64,000 nucleotides of DNA from Atherix ibis (lineage: Eukaryota; Arthropoda; Insecta; Diptera; Athericidae): positions 29,148,500 to 29,212,499 of the forward strand of contig OY282607.1 of assembly GCA_958298945.1 (NCBI GenBank), given 5' to 3'. Positions 21,481 through 32,872 of this stretch are shown in pieces. The notes beneath the pieces were generated by a model. It worked only from the letters and a program-made list of their open reading frames with translations. It had not been told where the DNA came from and searched no databases. Each line of letters opens with the position of its first letter. The stretch's first letter is position 1. Position numbers and translations under genes: made by a program.

Positions 21481-22786
21481 ATGAGAAGAAAAACTGACCA
21501 ATTCACCTGAAATTGGAAAAGCTTCGGCTCAGCGATAACATAATCATCAATAAGATAAGCACACTACACCCTCTCAACTACACGTATATCGTCCTGAATC
21601 AGATACTAAAACTGAAGGTAATAATACAATTTTAGTCGAGTTACAATATCCCAAGTAGAAAATTCGAGAAAGAGTATCTCATGTTATCAAGACTAGCAAT
21701 ACTATCAATTTGGTAAATCTTAAGAAATTTGGAAAATTGTCCGGAAAAAGTAAGCCTAAGCAAATTAAGATGGTACAAAACACTTGAAATAATCCAAGAA
21801 AATAATCTACCTTTTAATCCCTTGGAGCTATTTTAATAAGCTGAACGTGTAAGAATTTTCTTCCCTCTTTTATATCGAATTGTTTATTATAAAGATTCAA
21901 TTTCATTAGAATACGTCTTATTTTTAAATGATGGATAGTCTTTTAATAGAATTTCCTTTCTGAAATATGCTTTAAAAGAGTTTTTGCAAATTTTTTTCCA
22001 TTTTTAGAAAACTCCATGGTTAAAGTTAAAGTAAATAATTACTGAAGTTTCTACAAAGTTACAAGACTATTCTGATAAAAAAAAAAACTCAAATTTGTTA
22101 TTGTTTGTAAGTTAATTTTTCAACTGAACTTAAGCGAGAGTTTCAGCAAATAGTTTCCTGTTAAGTTGATTATAAAGGTATGAGTTCTAAGGTAACGAGA
22201 GCCAAAGATGTATTATGAGGAAGATTTATTATACTCTAAGGTAATTAAAACTACAATTGATAACTTTCTGAAAGATTACTTCTTAAGTGAAGGATTTGAA
22301 TTTGTAGGATTGGTTGAACTATAAAGTTTTTGTTTGTAAGTCCAGTGGGGCTTTGCAAATTGCTGATTTAGAAGTTTAATACAAAATTGATTATCTATTA
22401 TGGGTTGGTAGATTAATCCTTAGCAGTAAACTTTTTTGACGGTGTAGCAATTTTAACGTGCACATATTTACATTTTTCTCAACTGGGAATAACCAATTTT
22501 TTTAAATTTATAGATTTTTTCAACACGATAAGAAACATCCATGGAAGTTCTTCTGTTCGTGTTCATGTACCCAAAGATAAGTTCAAACATGTTAAGGATA
22601 ACAAAAACAATATGTATAAATATTGTTATGTCTCAAACTGTCCAGCATCAAAAACTCTTTACATAAAATTATCTAGTTTAATAATTACTTATTATTTAAT
22701 AACAACAGGTCATTAGACGAGGCAGGGCCCAAGTACAGTAAAAGAAAATCCTAATCGAAGGTAGTATATTTTTTGGGTGGAAAACT
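21481..22786. other. possible 3' untranslated region then AT-rich spacer
   Basis: 21481-21640 is moderately GC-rich and could be the 3' untranslated region of the exon before it. The rest is AT-rich without recognisable features. Confidence 0.25.
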
Positions 22787-23244
22787 CATGTATATAAAGG
22801 TTGATAGGGTTTTAGAAATAAAAACACTGAAAGGTATTTTTTTTGGGTGTTGGAAAGGGGATTATGAATGTATTAAATTGTATATAAATTAATTATACCA
22901 ACCATAAACAGAAAAAAAATCATACAAAAAATATAAAGTGGATCATAAAGACATCCGGAAGTGTAAGGTTCTCTATGGAAGAGAAAAGTAGAACAAAAAA
23001 AACTAAAAAGGAAAAAGAATTTTTTTTAATAAAAAAAAATTTAAAGAAAAAACAGAAAAAAAACTCCAATAGGGAGAATAATTGGGAAAGACAGGGAAGG
23101 TTAAAAGTTGCAAGATTAAAAATGGATAAGGAAAAAAACAACAAAAAAATTATTTTTTTAAGAAAAAAAATAAAATCAAAAAAAAGGAAGAGAATAAAAA
23201 AAGGAAAGAGTCCCAAAAGAAACTCCAAAAAAAAAATAAACAAG
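22787..23244 (+). repeat. direct repeat unit 1 flanking mariner B2 (purine-rich)
   Basis: It begins TATAAAGGTTGATAGGGTTT, followed by a T-run plus GGG, then GGAAAGGGGATTATGAATGT, and passes into about 270 bp of A/G-only-like sequence. The same order recurs from about 23979 after B2. The purine-rich part yields a lysine-rich open frame judged not to be a gene. Confidence 0.75.
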
Positions 23245-23980
23245 AAATGTCTCTCACTTATGTCGACAAGTTCGGCCATTTTTAACGTTCAGTTAATTTT
23301 TGACAGCTACTTTGCTTGCACGTGTTTTGGCTTGTCTTTGATTTTTGCCCATTCCAAAAAAATGGATCAAATAATCTGTATCAAATTTTGTGTGAAAAAC
23401 AAAATTAATTGCGCGAACGCATTCCGAATGTTGACTGTGGCATATGGTGAAACTACCTTGCACCGAAGCAACGTTTATCGTTCTTCGATTGCAGGGGTGT
23501 GGTGCATCATGAGTTCTTGCCACAGGGTAGAACAGTCAATAAGGAATATTACCTGTAAGTTATGCGCAAGTTGCGCTAGGCAATCCAAAAGAAACACCCG
23601 GATTTGTGGAAGAACAAAAATTGGCTTTTGCACCATAATAACGCCCCTGTTCACGCATCGGTGCTTGTGCGCGAATTTTTGGCCAAAAACAACACACTTA
23701 TAATGATGCAGTCACCGTATTCCCCAGATCTGCCCCCTGTGACTTTTTGATGTTCCCAAAACTGAAGAGCCCTATGAAAGGAAGACGCTACGCTACGATT
23801 GAGGAGATAAAGATGGCATCGAAGGAGGATCCGAAGTGCTTCCAGGATTGGAAAAAACGTTGCCAGAAGTGTAAAATATCAGGTGGGGATTACTTTGAAG
23901 GGGACAAAATAGATATTCATGAATAAATAAATAATTTTTGAAAAAACACAAAATTCGTGATACTTTCTGAACAGACCTTG
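23245..23980 (+). mobile_element. mariner B2 (left end missing)
   Basis: It starts abruptly at ATGTCTCTCACTTATGTCGA, a point about 60 bp inside the other B copies, and ends with the normal right end TCTGAACAGACCTTG followed by TA. Its left inverted repeat is replaced by the purine-rich unit. Confidence 0.85.
23310..23926 (+). pseudogene. mariner B2 transposase remnant
   Basis: Blocks: CRGVVHHEFLPQGRTVNKEY spread over two frames, KNTRICGRTKIGFC, then in another frame HHNNAPVHASVLVREFLAKN. The HDNA block is present, unlike in B1 and B3, but the catalytic Asp codon GAT has become AAT (Asn). Then SPYSPDLPPCDF (third Asp kept), KGRRYATIEEIKMASKED, a small deletion, and KRCQKCKISGGDYFEGDKID to a natural stop. 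Stops and frameshifts are numerous. Confidence 0.8.
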
Positions 23981-24413
23981 TATAAAGGTTGTTAGGGTTT
24001 TTAGGAATGAATGGTATTTTTTTTTGGTTGGTGGAAAGGGGATGATGAATGTCTTAAAATTTGTATAAATTAATGCTGAAATATTGTCTCACACTCACAA
24101 TCAATAGAAAGAAAAATAAAGAGGATAATGCAGATAACCGAAGATTTTAAGTTCTCCATGGAAGGGAAAAGTAAAACAAGAAATACTAAAAAGGAGAAAG
24201 AATTTTTTTTATAAACAAAAATTAAAGAGAGAAAAAAACTCAAAGAGGAAGAATAATAGGGAATAAGAGGGAAGGTAGAAAGTTTCGAAAATGAAAATGG
24301 ATAGGCAAAAAAAACAGAAAACAAAAAATTAATTTTTTTATAAAAAAAAACCAAAAAAACGAAGAGAATTAAAAAAAGCAAGATTTGCAAAGGAAATAAA
24401 AAAAAATGGATGA
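23979..24413 (+). repeat. direct repeat unit 2 flanking mariner B2 (purine-rich)
   Basis: Same order as unit 1: TATAAAGGTTGTTAGGGTTT, GGAAAGGGGATGATGAATGT, CCATGGAAGGGAAAAGTAAA, then a long A/G-rich run. Similarity to 22787-23244 is clear but with many indels. Confidence 0.75.
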
Positions 24414-24600
24414 AGCCGACTGACGACCTGATATGGAGAGCCTTAGATGGAAATGCTCTCCCTGGCCTGCCCAAAGGAGTTCCCCCTTTAGTGTTGACGA
24501 TGATTTCTTTCAGCCCATCTACGGGCAGTGTTAGCTTGAATAAAAATACCCTGAGGAGAGAGGGAAGTTTGAATAAAAATATCAGTTCAGTTTAAATTCG
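24414..24600 (+). other. unrecognised GC-richer block with open frame
   Basis: An open frame of 61 codons starts ATGAAGCCGACTGACGAC (MKPTDDLIWRALDGNALPGL) and ends at TAA 24593-24595. It contains a near repeat (SLNKNTL / SLNKNIS). There is no family match; a faint likeness to a reverse-transcriptase GLPKGVP box is not enough for a call. Confidence 0.25.
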
Positions 24601-24644
24601 TTTTAAAAATTTTAATTTACATCAGTGTGATTAAAGTATATATA

Positions 24645-25257
24645 TACAGGGTGCTTTTTATGATATTTTGTTTGGCCACCATTATAGTTTGGATGACATT
24701 TGTCTGTTGGCATTCGACAGTCATAGAGAGTATCTAACAATTTATAAAAAAGTATCTAACGCCGCAACAATTTGTTGAAATTATTGAAAAATTTTATGTT
24801 GCCACTTTTAGCAATATTACTAAACAGAATAGCCGCTATTGGGGCACTGAAAACCCTCAACTGATACACAAAAACCTCGTAGAGTAACTGTATGATGCGG
24901 CATTTGGGTGGGAGGCATCATTGGGCCATATTTCTTTGAGAATGCTGAAAGTATTGCTGTAACAGTTAATGGTGACCGCTATCAGGACATGTTGGAAAAA
25001 TTTCTGCTGCCCAAATGGGATTAATTACGCCGCATAATGTCAAAAAGTGGTAATATCGACTGGCCCCCACGATTTTTGCACCCTCCTGATTTCTTCGTAT
25101 AAGGGTACTTGAAGGAAAAGGTGTATACCAATAAACCAACCATAACCTCAATACTTAAGAACAACATTCGAAACAAAATTCCTCAAATAACACCAGAAGT
25201 CATTTAAAAAATTTTTTTAAAAAAAACTTAGACCTGAAACATAAAATACACCCTGTA
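24645..25257 (+). mobile_element. element C1: short Tc1/mariner-superfamily transposon
   Basis: The ends CAGGGTGCTTTTTATGA and TCAGG-like ACATAAAATACACCCTG are inverted, with TA at 24645-46 and 25256-57. The length is 609 bp, so it is internally deleted relative to C2. Confidence 0.85.
24745..25206 (+). pseudogene. element C1 transposase remnant
   Basis: Readable blocks: SRYWGTENPQLIHK, then VTVNGDRYQDMLEKFLLP in a shifted frame, then, after a deletion that removes the WFQQDGA block with the second catalytic Asp, NIDWPPRFLHPPDFFV and GYLKEKVYTNKPTITSILKN to a stop near 25206. The WPPRS-DLTPLDFFLWGYLK signature with the NKP-T-EL--NI follow-up is typical of an insect Tc1/mariner-superfamily group separate from the mariners A, B, E, F and G. 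Confidence 0.8.
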
Positions 25258-25538
25258 TTTTTTTTGGTGAAATTCCATGAATTAGGCTACAAAATACTTC
25301 CGCATCCACCATATTAGCGAAAGTCAAGCACCCAGCAAATATTTCCTCTTTTTGAATATAAGAAAATGGCTCGGCAGAAAAAGATTTAGCGTATTTGTCA
25401 GATGGGATATAGAAGATAGAAAACGATCGAACCAAAGTGTTTCGTGCCAAAATGATATTATATTGAAATATAAAATAAATTTTATATAAACAAATATTTG
25501 TTTCTTCTCAAGGCCAGGTATTTATTATACAACCCTCG
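25258..25538 (-). mobile_element. mariner G3, truncated at element C1
   Basis: The right part ends in AAGGCCAGGTATTTATTATA then CAACCCTCG (25531-25538), the G end in inverted orientation. The body matches 31576-31904 of G2 in reverse complement. The other half of G is missing: C1's outer end at 24645 joins unrelated DNA. Confidence 0.7.
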
Positions 25539-25755
25539 TTTCTAAAATGAAAGAGCTTAAATTATTTTCAAGTACTTTCCTGCAAATCTACTAAATTTTT
25601 TTGCCGTACTTTTTGTAATGAAAATATAACAAATATAACATCTTTTATAAAATTCTAAGATTAATTATTTTAGGCATCAAAATAAATTTCAGAATGCGTA
25701 AAATTTGTGCGTCCTTAAAGTCTTTTGTGAAATGATTTTTTCAACATAAAATTTG
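25539..25755. repeat. duplicated flank of the C-in-G compound
   Basis: In reverse complement it matches 31372-31575 (for example AAGTACTTGAAAATAATTTA and TGATGCCTAAAAT). The duplicated segment is therefore larger than the transposons. Confidence 0.7.
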
Positions 25756-26410
25756 TGTATTATAATTATTTGTAAGCAATATATCTAAAAAGACTTCTTT
25801 TGTAGATATAACGTAAATAAAAAAAAAATTTATTAATTAATCGTGAAAGTTTACAAAAAATTGCTATTATTGAATGATTTGAATTTAATTATTGCATATT
25901 TAACGGCAGCTTAGTAATTTTATTTTATTTCATTTCAAATGAATTTTTTTCGTCTTTTTTTATCGACTTGTAATTTAATATCATTTCAAATTTCCTCTCA
26001 TAATTATTTTTAGGAGTAATTAAACATAATATATTACGTTAAATTCATTGGAATAGATACAATCAATTAAATATTGATTAACTTAAAATTTATTGAAAAC
26101 TCTCAAAAACGTTTAGATTATAATACAATTTTCTATTAGCAACCTTTAAGTTTTTCTGTTTTATTATTCGATGTAGTAATCCGAAATGTGAATTCATTTA
26201 CTTACTTTTTGTGTAAATAAAATGTTACGAAAAAATAAATGTTAATTATTAATTTTTCCGTTAATTTTTTTTTACCTCGATAAAAAGTAAAATATTATAA
26301 ATATTAATTAATTTCTATATTTAAGTTACTTTATTATAAATTTTCATAAGTATGTTTATTGTTTACCTTTTCTTAAAAAAAAAAAAAATTTTGTTTATAT
26401 TTTGTTGTCA
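25756..26410. other. very AT-rich non-coding stretch
   Basis: Long A and T runs only. If the exon at 26417 is real this is intron. Confidence 0.3.
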
Positions 26411-26416
26411 ACTTAC

Positions 26417-26458
26417 CTGGTTTCTTTGATGGGCGTTGAAATTCCCTCCGGCTTCCAT
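26417..26458 (-). CDS. candidate first coding exon of an unrecognised host gene
   Basis: On the minus strand GCGAAGAGATGG starts a GC-rich run of 14 codons reading MEAGGNFNAHQRNQ, and it ends exactly at a perfect 5' splice site CAG|GTAAGT (donor 26411-26416), phase 0. It is surrounded by more than 1 kb of extremely AT-rich DNA, so the coding-like patch stands out. A TATATAAAAG motif lies 50-62 bp upstream of the ATG. Later exons must lie to the left on the minus strand in phase 0. The exon at 1-169 needs phase 2, so it cannot follow directly. Not recognised. Confidence 0.4.
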
Positions 26459-26507
26459 CTCTTCGCAATAATTATCTGATTTTAACTTTTCCTTTGATAA
26501 CTTTTAC

Positions 26508-26520
26508 ACTTTTATATATA
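26508..26520 (-). promoter_or_regulatory. possible TATA box of the exon at 26417-26458
   Basis: The minus strand reads TATATATAAAAGTG, a good TATA-box form, about 50 bp before the ATG. In such AT-rich DNA this could be chance. Confidence 0.2.
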
Positions 26521-27244
26521 TTTTCCATAAAAAAAATTTATAATTTTTCCACCTTTCCTAAATATCATGAAAAAAATTCTTTTCTATCGATTATGGAAAT
26601 GACTTTTATAATTATTGTATTAATAAATTATTTTTATTATTTTTAATTTTATAGCTAATAATAGGATTTTTTTTTTACATTTATTAGTAAAGTTTATGAA
26701 AAATTCTCAATAGACATTTCACAATATTTCATCAATATTTCAGATCAAACTGTTTCAGTTTTATATAAAATTATTTATTGTGAATTTTTCATATTCTTGA
26801 TTTCATTGATGTTTTAACAAGTTAGCAATAATTATTTTATTTGCACTAATAAAAAGTTGCACTTCAGACGTGTTCAACTTTTTTCTCTTTTCCTGGTTAA
26901 ATTATTTTTTTAAAGTCACTTTATTATTTTTAATTATGCTAAATAATAACAATCATTAATTGTAAATAAACTTTTCCTTTTTAATAACATACACTTATTT
27001 GTTAGTTAATTATTGATACCAGATTAAAATAGATTCTATTTACTTATCGAAATTGGTTTAAAAAATGAATGCACAAAAATTTCTTATCAAATGAAATTTT
27101 TATCGGAGAAACGCACTCTACTATAGCCCAACAACGAATCCCCAACCTCGTGTAGCCTTGTACCTCATGATGCCGGCTCCCGCTTTGACCTTGTATTATA
27201 TGCATGGATAGGCTCGTGCGTCACATTCTCGTAGGTGTACTTAG
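26521..27244. other. AT-rich stretch with a GC-richer end
   Basis: 26521-27110 is AT-rich. 27118-27244 is GC-richer (ATCCCCAACCTCGTGTAGCC and following) but not recognised. Confidence 0.3.
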
Positions 27245-27615
27245 TTATGCATACGCAATTTTTTGTCTGAATATTGCAAAAGCGGCGGAAAGTCGTACTA
27301 CTTGCGTACATTTATGTTGATATTTTTATGCAGACATGACACCAACTGACATCTAGTTTTCGTAAGAGAAATATTTTGAATTCTTTAAGCATAATTAATT
27401 TATTCCAGACAAAAATATAATTTAAACACAACAACAAGAAATAGTAATTATTTTCCCAATCTTCTGTTATTAAATGCAATTATTTTTTGGCTTATTATTT
27501 ATTTTGTAAATATCAATAAAATATCAAGCGCTCACATTTTTTAGACTATTAAAATTTATTTAATTTGAAGTAGTTTATGAACAATTAAATAAAAATTAAT
27601 ACATTTGTATAAATA
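27245..27615 (-). repeat. dispersed repeat J, inverted copy
   Basis: In reverse complement it carries GAAAACTAGATGTCAGT, GTACGCAAGTAGTACGA, CCGCCGCTTTTGCAATA and ACAAAATAAATAATAAGCCA, the same order reversed as in 48180-48560. There is no coding potential or clear terminal repeat. Confidence 0.7.
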
Positions 27616-27929
27616 GTTTTATTCTCCACGACAGCAAATGGGAAGTTCTTATTTAAGAAGACAAAGAGTTTCGTAAAAGATTATTTTGCAAGTGTATGCA
27701 TTATTACGAATGTATTATCGGAAAAGTTTAGACAGAATTTTTGTGTAGAGGCATATTCAGTTCTTCTATAATCGAAAGGTACATACGGTCATTTTTCGGT
27801 TTTATCGTTGTATCAATGAAGCGTCATCAAATGCTGGCCTTCCTGATTTGTGCGCCACCTCGCAGGGAACGACCAAATCAACAGTGCCATCGATAAGGCA
27901 ATTATTACAAAGTAACGCAGAATGGCTGC

Positions 27930-28480
27930 ATCGGTTAAGATCAACTTTATTATTAACAATTAAAAACTATGCGACGTGACAAATTTATGTGAGAGCAATT
28001 CTGATGATGAATGGACTGTGGGGCTATGTTTACAGTGAAACGACCAGCAAATTCCAAAACCGACGCACTGACAAAGTGAATGGAGATAGTCGGCAAAGCT
28101 CAGTCTCATATATTGTAACAAGGCATTGATGAATTAGGATCGTTGAAGGTAATCTGGGATAAAATTAAATCTATCTACGAGCTTAAAGGAGTACCGGCAA
28201 ATTATCACTATTGAAGAAATCTCTGACAATGTGTATATGAGAGGGTGATGACCTCAGAAGTCACATAACAGAGTTTCGTAAAACAGTACAGAAGCTGGAA
28301 AGCTTAATTGAGTACTTCCAGAAGAACTATGCGTTTTGACCTCAATGGTCTTACTTTACTGTGACAACACAGTACAGCCAAATCGTTAAGGATAACTTAG
28401 CATCTTAACATATTTACGGAACATTAATGGTTAAAAAGTGTTTATAAAACAGAAACGTTTTATAACGAGAGACATTTGAT
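27930..28480 (+). pseudogene. copia-type LTR retrotransposon Gag relic
   Basis: Pieces in order fit the copia Gag (UBN2-like) domain: NYAT then a TGA where Trp is expected, QIYVRAILMMNGLWGYV, RRTDK, a damaged acidic segment, VWDKIKSIYELKGVP, LLKKSLTMCI in mixed frames, and DDLRSHITEFRKTVQKLESL. No protease, integrase or reverse transcriptase was found nearby, and no LTRs were identified. A degraded fragment of the structural protein gene. Confidence 0.65.
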
Positions 28481-28735
28481 GGAGAAAATTGCATTTAGCA
28501 TAGCTGGAAAGACTTAGTTGGGCTGCAGAATTCTGGTCCAAAAGATCTTGTTGATTTTAGTAGAAGTTCTTTACTGACTGTTATAAACTAAAAAGGTATT
28601 AAGCTTTATTGTTTTCCGGCATAGCTTTACCATCAGTATGCTTGTTTATGGCTTATGGCAAAGAGTGCAAGTTACGCCGTTACGGATTCCATCTTTCTGG
28701 CAACAAACGGATTCCATGTCGAAAAAACTGCTCGT

Positions 28736-29712
28736 CTCTTAAGGCGATCAACGAATCGACCGATTTTTTAGTCCCTTCGTAAGATCGGAAGTGCTGATCA
28801 GAAAGGCCACGCGTCATCGATCCGAAGAGGTGGTAGTAAGAAGGGGTTATGTCTAAAAAATAAGGCAGGTAGAGCAGAATGTCCCATTGCAGTATTTAAA
28901 GATAGGTTTAACCACCTCAGCAAAATGTGGCCAAGTTTTATAATGCTGCAAATTCACTTTGTCCGTGTCTTTGCTCGTATTGTAGCCATTTTTCCTTCAA
29001 TGCTCGGCTCAAACGCATCAGTAATGTTCGATAGCAAGCTTCTGAAATGGTTTCACCCGGTTATAATAGCTAGCTCATAATATAGCACGCTAAGCTGGTC
29101 CCACCAAATACGTAGCATGAGTTTGGATCCATGCATTTTTGGCTTGGCCGGGTCGCCCCTTCGATTTTCTTCACTTTGGATTATCGTAATTAATCCGCTT
29201 TTCATCGTCAGTCACAATACGATACAGAAAAGCCTTCCTTTTTTGCCGTTCGAGCAGCTGTTCACACGTGAAAAAAACATCTTTCGCCGTCTCTCGGCTT
29301 CAAGACGCATGGCACTCAATTTCCTTGCTTCTGGGTCATTCCCAAAGCTTTCAAATTATGGAAAAGGACTTTTTGAGTCACGCCCAATTTTTTGTTTTGA
29401 TTGATATGGATTTTCGTCCAGTTATTACCCCAGTTCTGCACCTACAAACCTTATCACCAGTCCGGGATGCTCCTTGTCATTCGACGTACCTCAATTGCAG
29501 AGTTTTTGGAACTGAAGGCAGAAAAGAAAACTTCACGCAAATGACGCTTATTCGGCTCAAATTTGAATATTTTCACTAAAAAAATAAATAAAACGACGAT
29601 AAAAAGTCACAAATGTAATGATGATGGGTTGTTGAGAGATGCCTAAGCTTACAATTTAACGTTTCTGATCCAATATTTTGAACCTCCATTTACTGCTGGC
29701 GCCATCTATTGG
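28736..29712 (-). mobile_element. mariner F2 (decayed copy)
   Basis: It is colinear with F1a/F1b: the 3' part at 28760 (CGATTTTTTAGTCCCTTCGT) matches 11993 on, the WWDQ region is at 29090-29110, and the N-terminal part runs to TGGCGCCATCTATTGG at 29697 on. Stops and frameshifts are throughout. It spans both halves that are separated between F1a and F1b, so it defines the family's order. Confidence 0.75.
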
Positions 29713-29779
29713 AAAACGGTGGTTTCCCATTTGTACTTTTAATGGGTTAACCTTTAATTTCCACCTAATGGGTTGTTGC

Positions 29780-30190
29780 CAAATTTTTGAAAGAATTTTT
29801 AACTGAAGGTCTATGTAAACCAAGCAATATTGTCGGATCTGGGACAAAATATAAGCACAATAGTTTAAAAAGCTCCTTTTGTATCCAGAAAAACTCACTG
29901 TATGGTGGGGATTTGGGTTATGCGACATCATCGGGTAGTACTGCCTTTGCAATGAGGATGACCTGTCAATGGCTGCAGCTGTCGATGATGACAATTGATT
30001 AGGCAATTTGAACTTGGACAACATCTGGTTCCAGCCGCAAAGCAGTTGAAACGAGGGCAGACGAAGTTTCCACACCGCGTTATTATGAGACATACTGGCT
30101 GCCAAAGTCGTTCTATTAAGAGCCCTAAAGTCTTAGGGTTCTTTGGAGCCGCTTTAAATCATTGGGTTATGCCAACTAACCAACAACACT
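29780..30190 (+). pseudogene. decayed WFQQD-type transposase fragment
   Basis: The plus strand gives EKLTVWWGFGLCDIIG-like wording over two frames near 29890-29930, then LNLDNIWFQ near 30010, as in the LTVW-G---GIIGPYFF and D-WFQQDGA blocks of this superfamily. The remainder is scrambled. On the minus strand a 149-codon frame is open here (29656-30105), but it shows no family signal. Confidence 0.35.
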
Positions 30191-30199
30191 TCCCGATCT

Positions 30200-31370
30200 G
30201 AATAACATCACTTATATTTTAAAATATATTTTTTAGACCACTCTATGAAAAATTCTTAACAAGGCAAATATAGCAAAGAAGCAATTCGGACAGAGTAGAA
30301 TATCGGATTTATAAATGTTGCAGATTTTCGATGTATCATAAGATTCGTTAGCTTAAAAATACTAGTTTCAAAGGGATGATTTTTATATTTGCAATAGCTG
30401 GAAAAAAGAACCTTCTTGAGAATCTAGAATAAGCCTGGGTGCTAAGCTCGGTCAAAGTATGGCTCAATATTAAAAGTGCAAATTAGTACTGAGATAATTT
30501 TGTTACGCAAAATTTTTATTTTTTTAGAAGAGCAAATATTTTTTTTAATAAATAATTATTTTTATGTTAAATTTCATATTTATTAAATATTGACAAATTT
30601 AAAATGGAAAACATAAAAATTATCTGTATTATTTTATTAATTAATTTTTATATTGTAAAGTTTTTAGAAACAAGTCGTCTAGTACGATAATATTAAGTAA
30701 ATACAATTATTTATACCATGTAGTGACGAATACTTTACTAACAAATAAATTAAATAATATTCTTTTTATATCAAATTTATTGGACTTTTCCATAATGTAA
30801 CTAATTTAATAGAGTATAAGTAAACTTTCCTATCGATACCTAAATAAAGAGGACATTCAGTTTAGTTAAGTATTCAGAAGTTTCTCCAAAATTTCATTAT
30901 CGACGATAGTAAATAGAATTTATGGTTTCCTATTAAAAACGTGATGACAGTTAATCAATAAAATGAGAAAAAGAAAATCGTCGATTAATTTGAGTAATAC
31001 TATCAGGACACAGTCATAGAATTGATAGAATTGACCTTCAATTCAAATAAATTTCAATATCGATAAATAAAATCTTTAATTTCCTTTTGAGAATATATTA
31101 TTTTCAGGATAGCAAAACAAAGCAAAAAAAAAACAAAAACTCGTGGTCAATTTATGAATCAGGAAGTTTTGGTTGATTTCACTTTCAAAATGTTGGTACT
31201 ATTGAAAAGTGTGAATTACTTTTAAAAATGCGTCTTTCGAATAAATTTCCATAATTTATTTATATCTTTTGTAAATAAATAATGGAAATTTATTAGAAAA
31301 GCATATTTACAGAAAAATAGTATCTTCTATTAAAAATTTTATAAAAATGAAAAATTATGAAAAGTAAATT
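30200..31370. other. AT-rich non-coding stretch
   Basis: Nothing recognised. Confidence 0.3.
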
Positions 31371-31371
31371 T

Positions 31372-31575
31372 TCTGTTGATAAAAATCATTTCAAAAAAGA
31401 CTTTAAGGACACCCACTTTTCGGGATAAAAATATACGCATTTGATGCCTAAAATTATTAATCTTAGAATTTCATAAAAGCTATTATATTTTTTATATTTC
31501 CATTACTAAATGTACGACAAAAAAATTTTATTTGGCTGGCAGAAAAGTACTTGAAAATAATTTAAGCTCGAGAAA
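31372..31575. repeat. duplicated flank of the C-in-G compound (second copy)
   Basis: Inverted match of 25539-25755, including AAGTACTTGAAAATAATTTA next to the G end. Similarity fades at about 31372. Confidence 0.7.
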
Positions 31576-31959
31576 CGAGGGTTGTATAATAAATACCTGG
31601 CCTTGAGAAGAAACAAATAATTGTTTATATAAAATTTATTTTATTTTTCAACATAGTATATTTTTGGCTCCATTTACCTTGGTTCGATCGTTTTCTGTCT
31701 TTTATATCCCAAATGAAAAATACGAGATTTTGAAGTTGGTGTTTATTTCAGTAACCACCATATCGTTTGTGCCAAATCTTTTTCCGCCAAGCCATTTTCT
31801 TATTTTCGAAAAGAGGAAATAATTGCTGGGTGTTTTAAATTTCGAAAATATGATGGATGCTGAAGCAATTCGTAGTTTAATTCATGGAATTTTACCAAAA
31901 AAAATACAGGGTGTATTTTATGTTTCAGGTCGAAGTTTTTTTTTAAAATTTTTTAAATG

Positions 31960-32850
31960 ACTTCGGGTGTTATTTCAGTAATTTCGTTTCAAATATTGTC
32001 CTTAAGCATCGAGGTTATAGTTGGTTTATTAGTGTACACTTTTTCCTTTAAGTGCCCCTATACGAAAAAATCAGGAGGGTTCAAATTAGAGGATCGTTGG
32101 GACCAGTCAAAATTGCCACTTTCTGATATTATATTATTCGGCCGGGAAAGATTTCTCTCAAAATTTGCATTGTAGCACGAACTGTTTATGATGTGGTACC
32201 GTCTTCGTCGAACCACACGTTCTGTAGGCATAATTGATCCAATTCGAGTAGAAGAAAGTTTTCCAATATACTCTGATGGCGGTCACAAATTACTGTTACA
32301 GCATTACCGTCATAATCGTCAAAGAAATATGACCCAATGATGCCACTACGAAATTGTATTGGGCTTTGGTGTATCAGTTGAGCGTTTTCAGTGCCCCAAT
32401 AGAGGCCAAGTCGAAATTCTATTGACGCAGCTATTATGTAAATTAAATTTTATACGGATAAAAAAACAAATTTTTTTTAAGAATTTTTAATAAACATAAT
32501 GACAATATTCGCAATTCTTGTGCACGGTGTCGATGAGCGGTACTCGAACATTCCGAAATACTCTACGTCACTGCATAAATTTTTTCAGGTGTACGTTTGT
32601 TTAAGTATCGCCCAGTCTTCGCTTTATTCTCCCAGTACGAGTATATGCATATTTTCAAAATTATTAATTACACGCTGAATGGTTGACTTGCTCGACATAT
32701 GATTAACACCAAAAAAGGCATGTAATTTTCTCCGCGTATTCACAATTGAACAGTTATTTAAATAAAATATTTTAATAATTTTAACACGCCTTCGCGGGGC
32801 TATATCCTTTATAATATATTATTATAGACCACTCCCTACGACTGTCAAAT
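31960..32850 (-). pseudogene. element C2 transposase
   Basis: Minus strand: NAQLIHQSPIQF, IIGSYFFDDYDGNAVTV, CDRHQSILENFLLLELDQL, NVWFDEDGTTSHTVRATMQI (second catalytic Asp; usual form WFQQDGATCHTAR), ILREKS, then a shifted WPPRS/GYLK region and TNYNLD to the end near 31960. The N-terminal third (32420-32850) is present but scrambled. It keeps the segment deleted from C1. Frameshifts and stops make it inactive. Confidence 0.75.
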
Positions 32851-32857
32851 GCCAACA

Positions 32858-32872
32858 GACAAATGTCATCCA
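32858..32872. repeat. target-site duplication of LINE-1b (left)
   Basis: GACAAATGTCATCCA is repeated exactly at 33887-33901. The joined sequence is the end region of element C, which C1 has uninterrupted (in inverse) near 24690-24720. Confidence 0.9.

Noticed and set aside
22975..23703. 242-codon plus-strand open frame starting in the purine-rich tract
   Set aside because: The first 90 codons are a Lys/Arg run produced by A/G-rich repeat DNA and the rest is a wrong frame of mariner B2; no real protein is implied.
29656..30105. 149-codon minus-strand open frame
   Set aside because: It overlaps the end region of mariner F2 and the antisense of a decayed WFQQD-type transposase; no family signal and no splice support.
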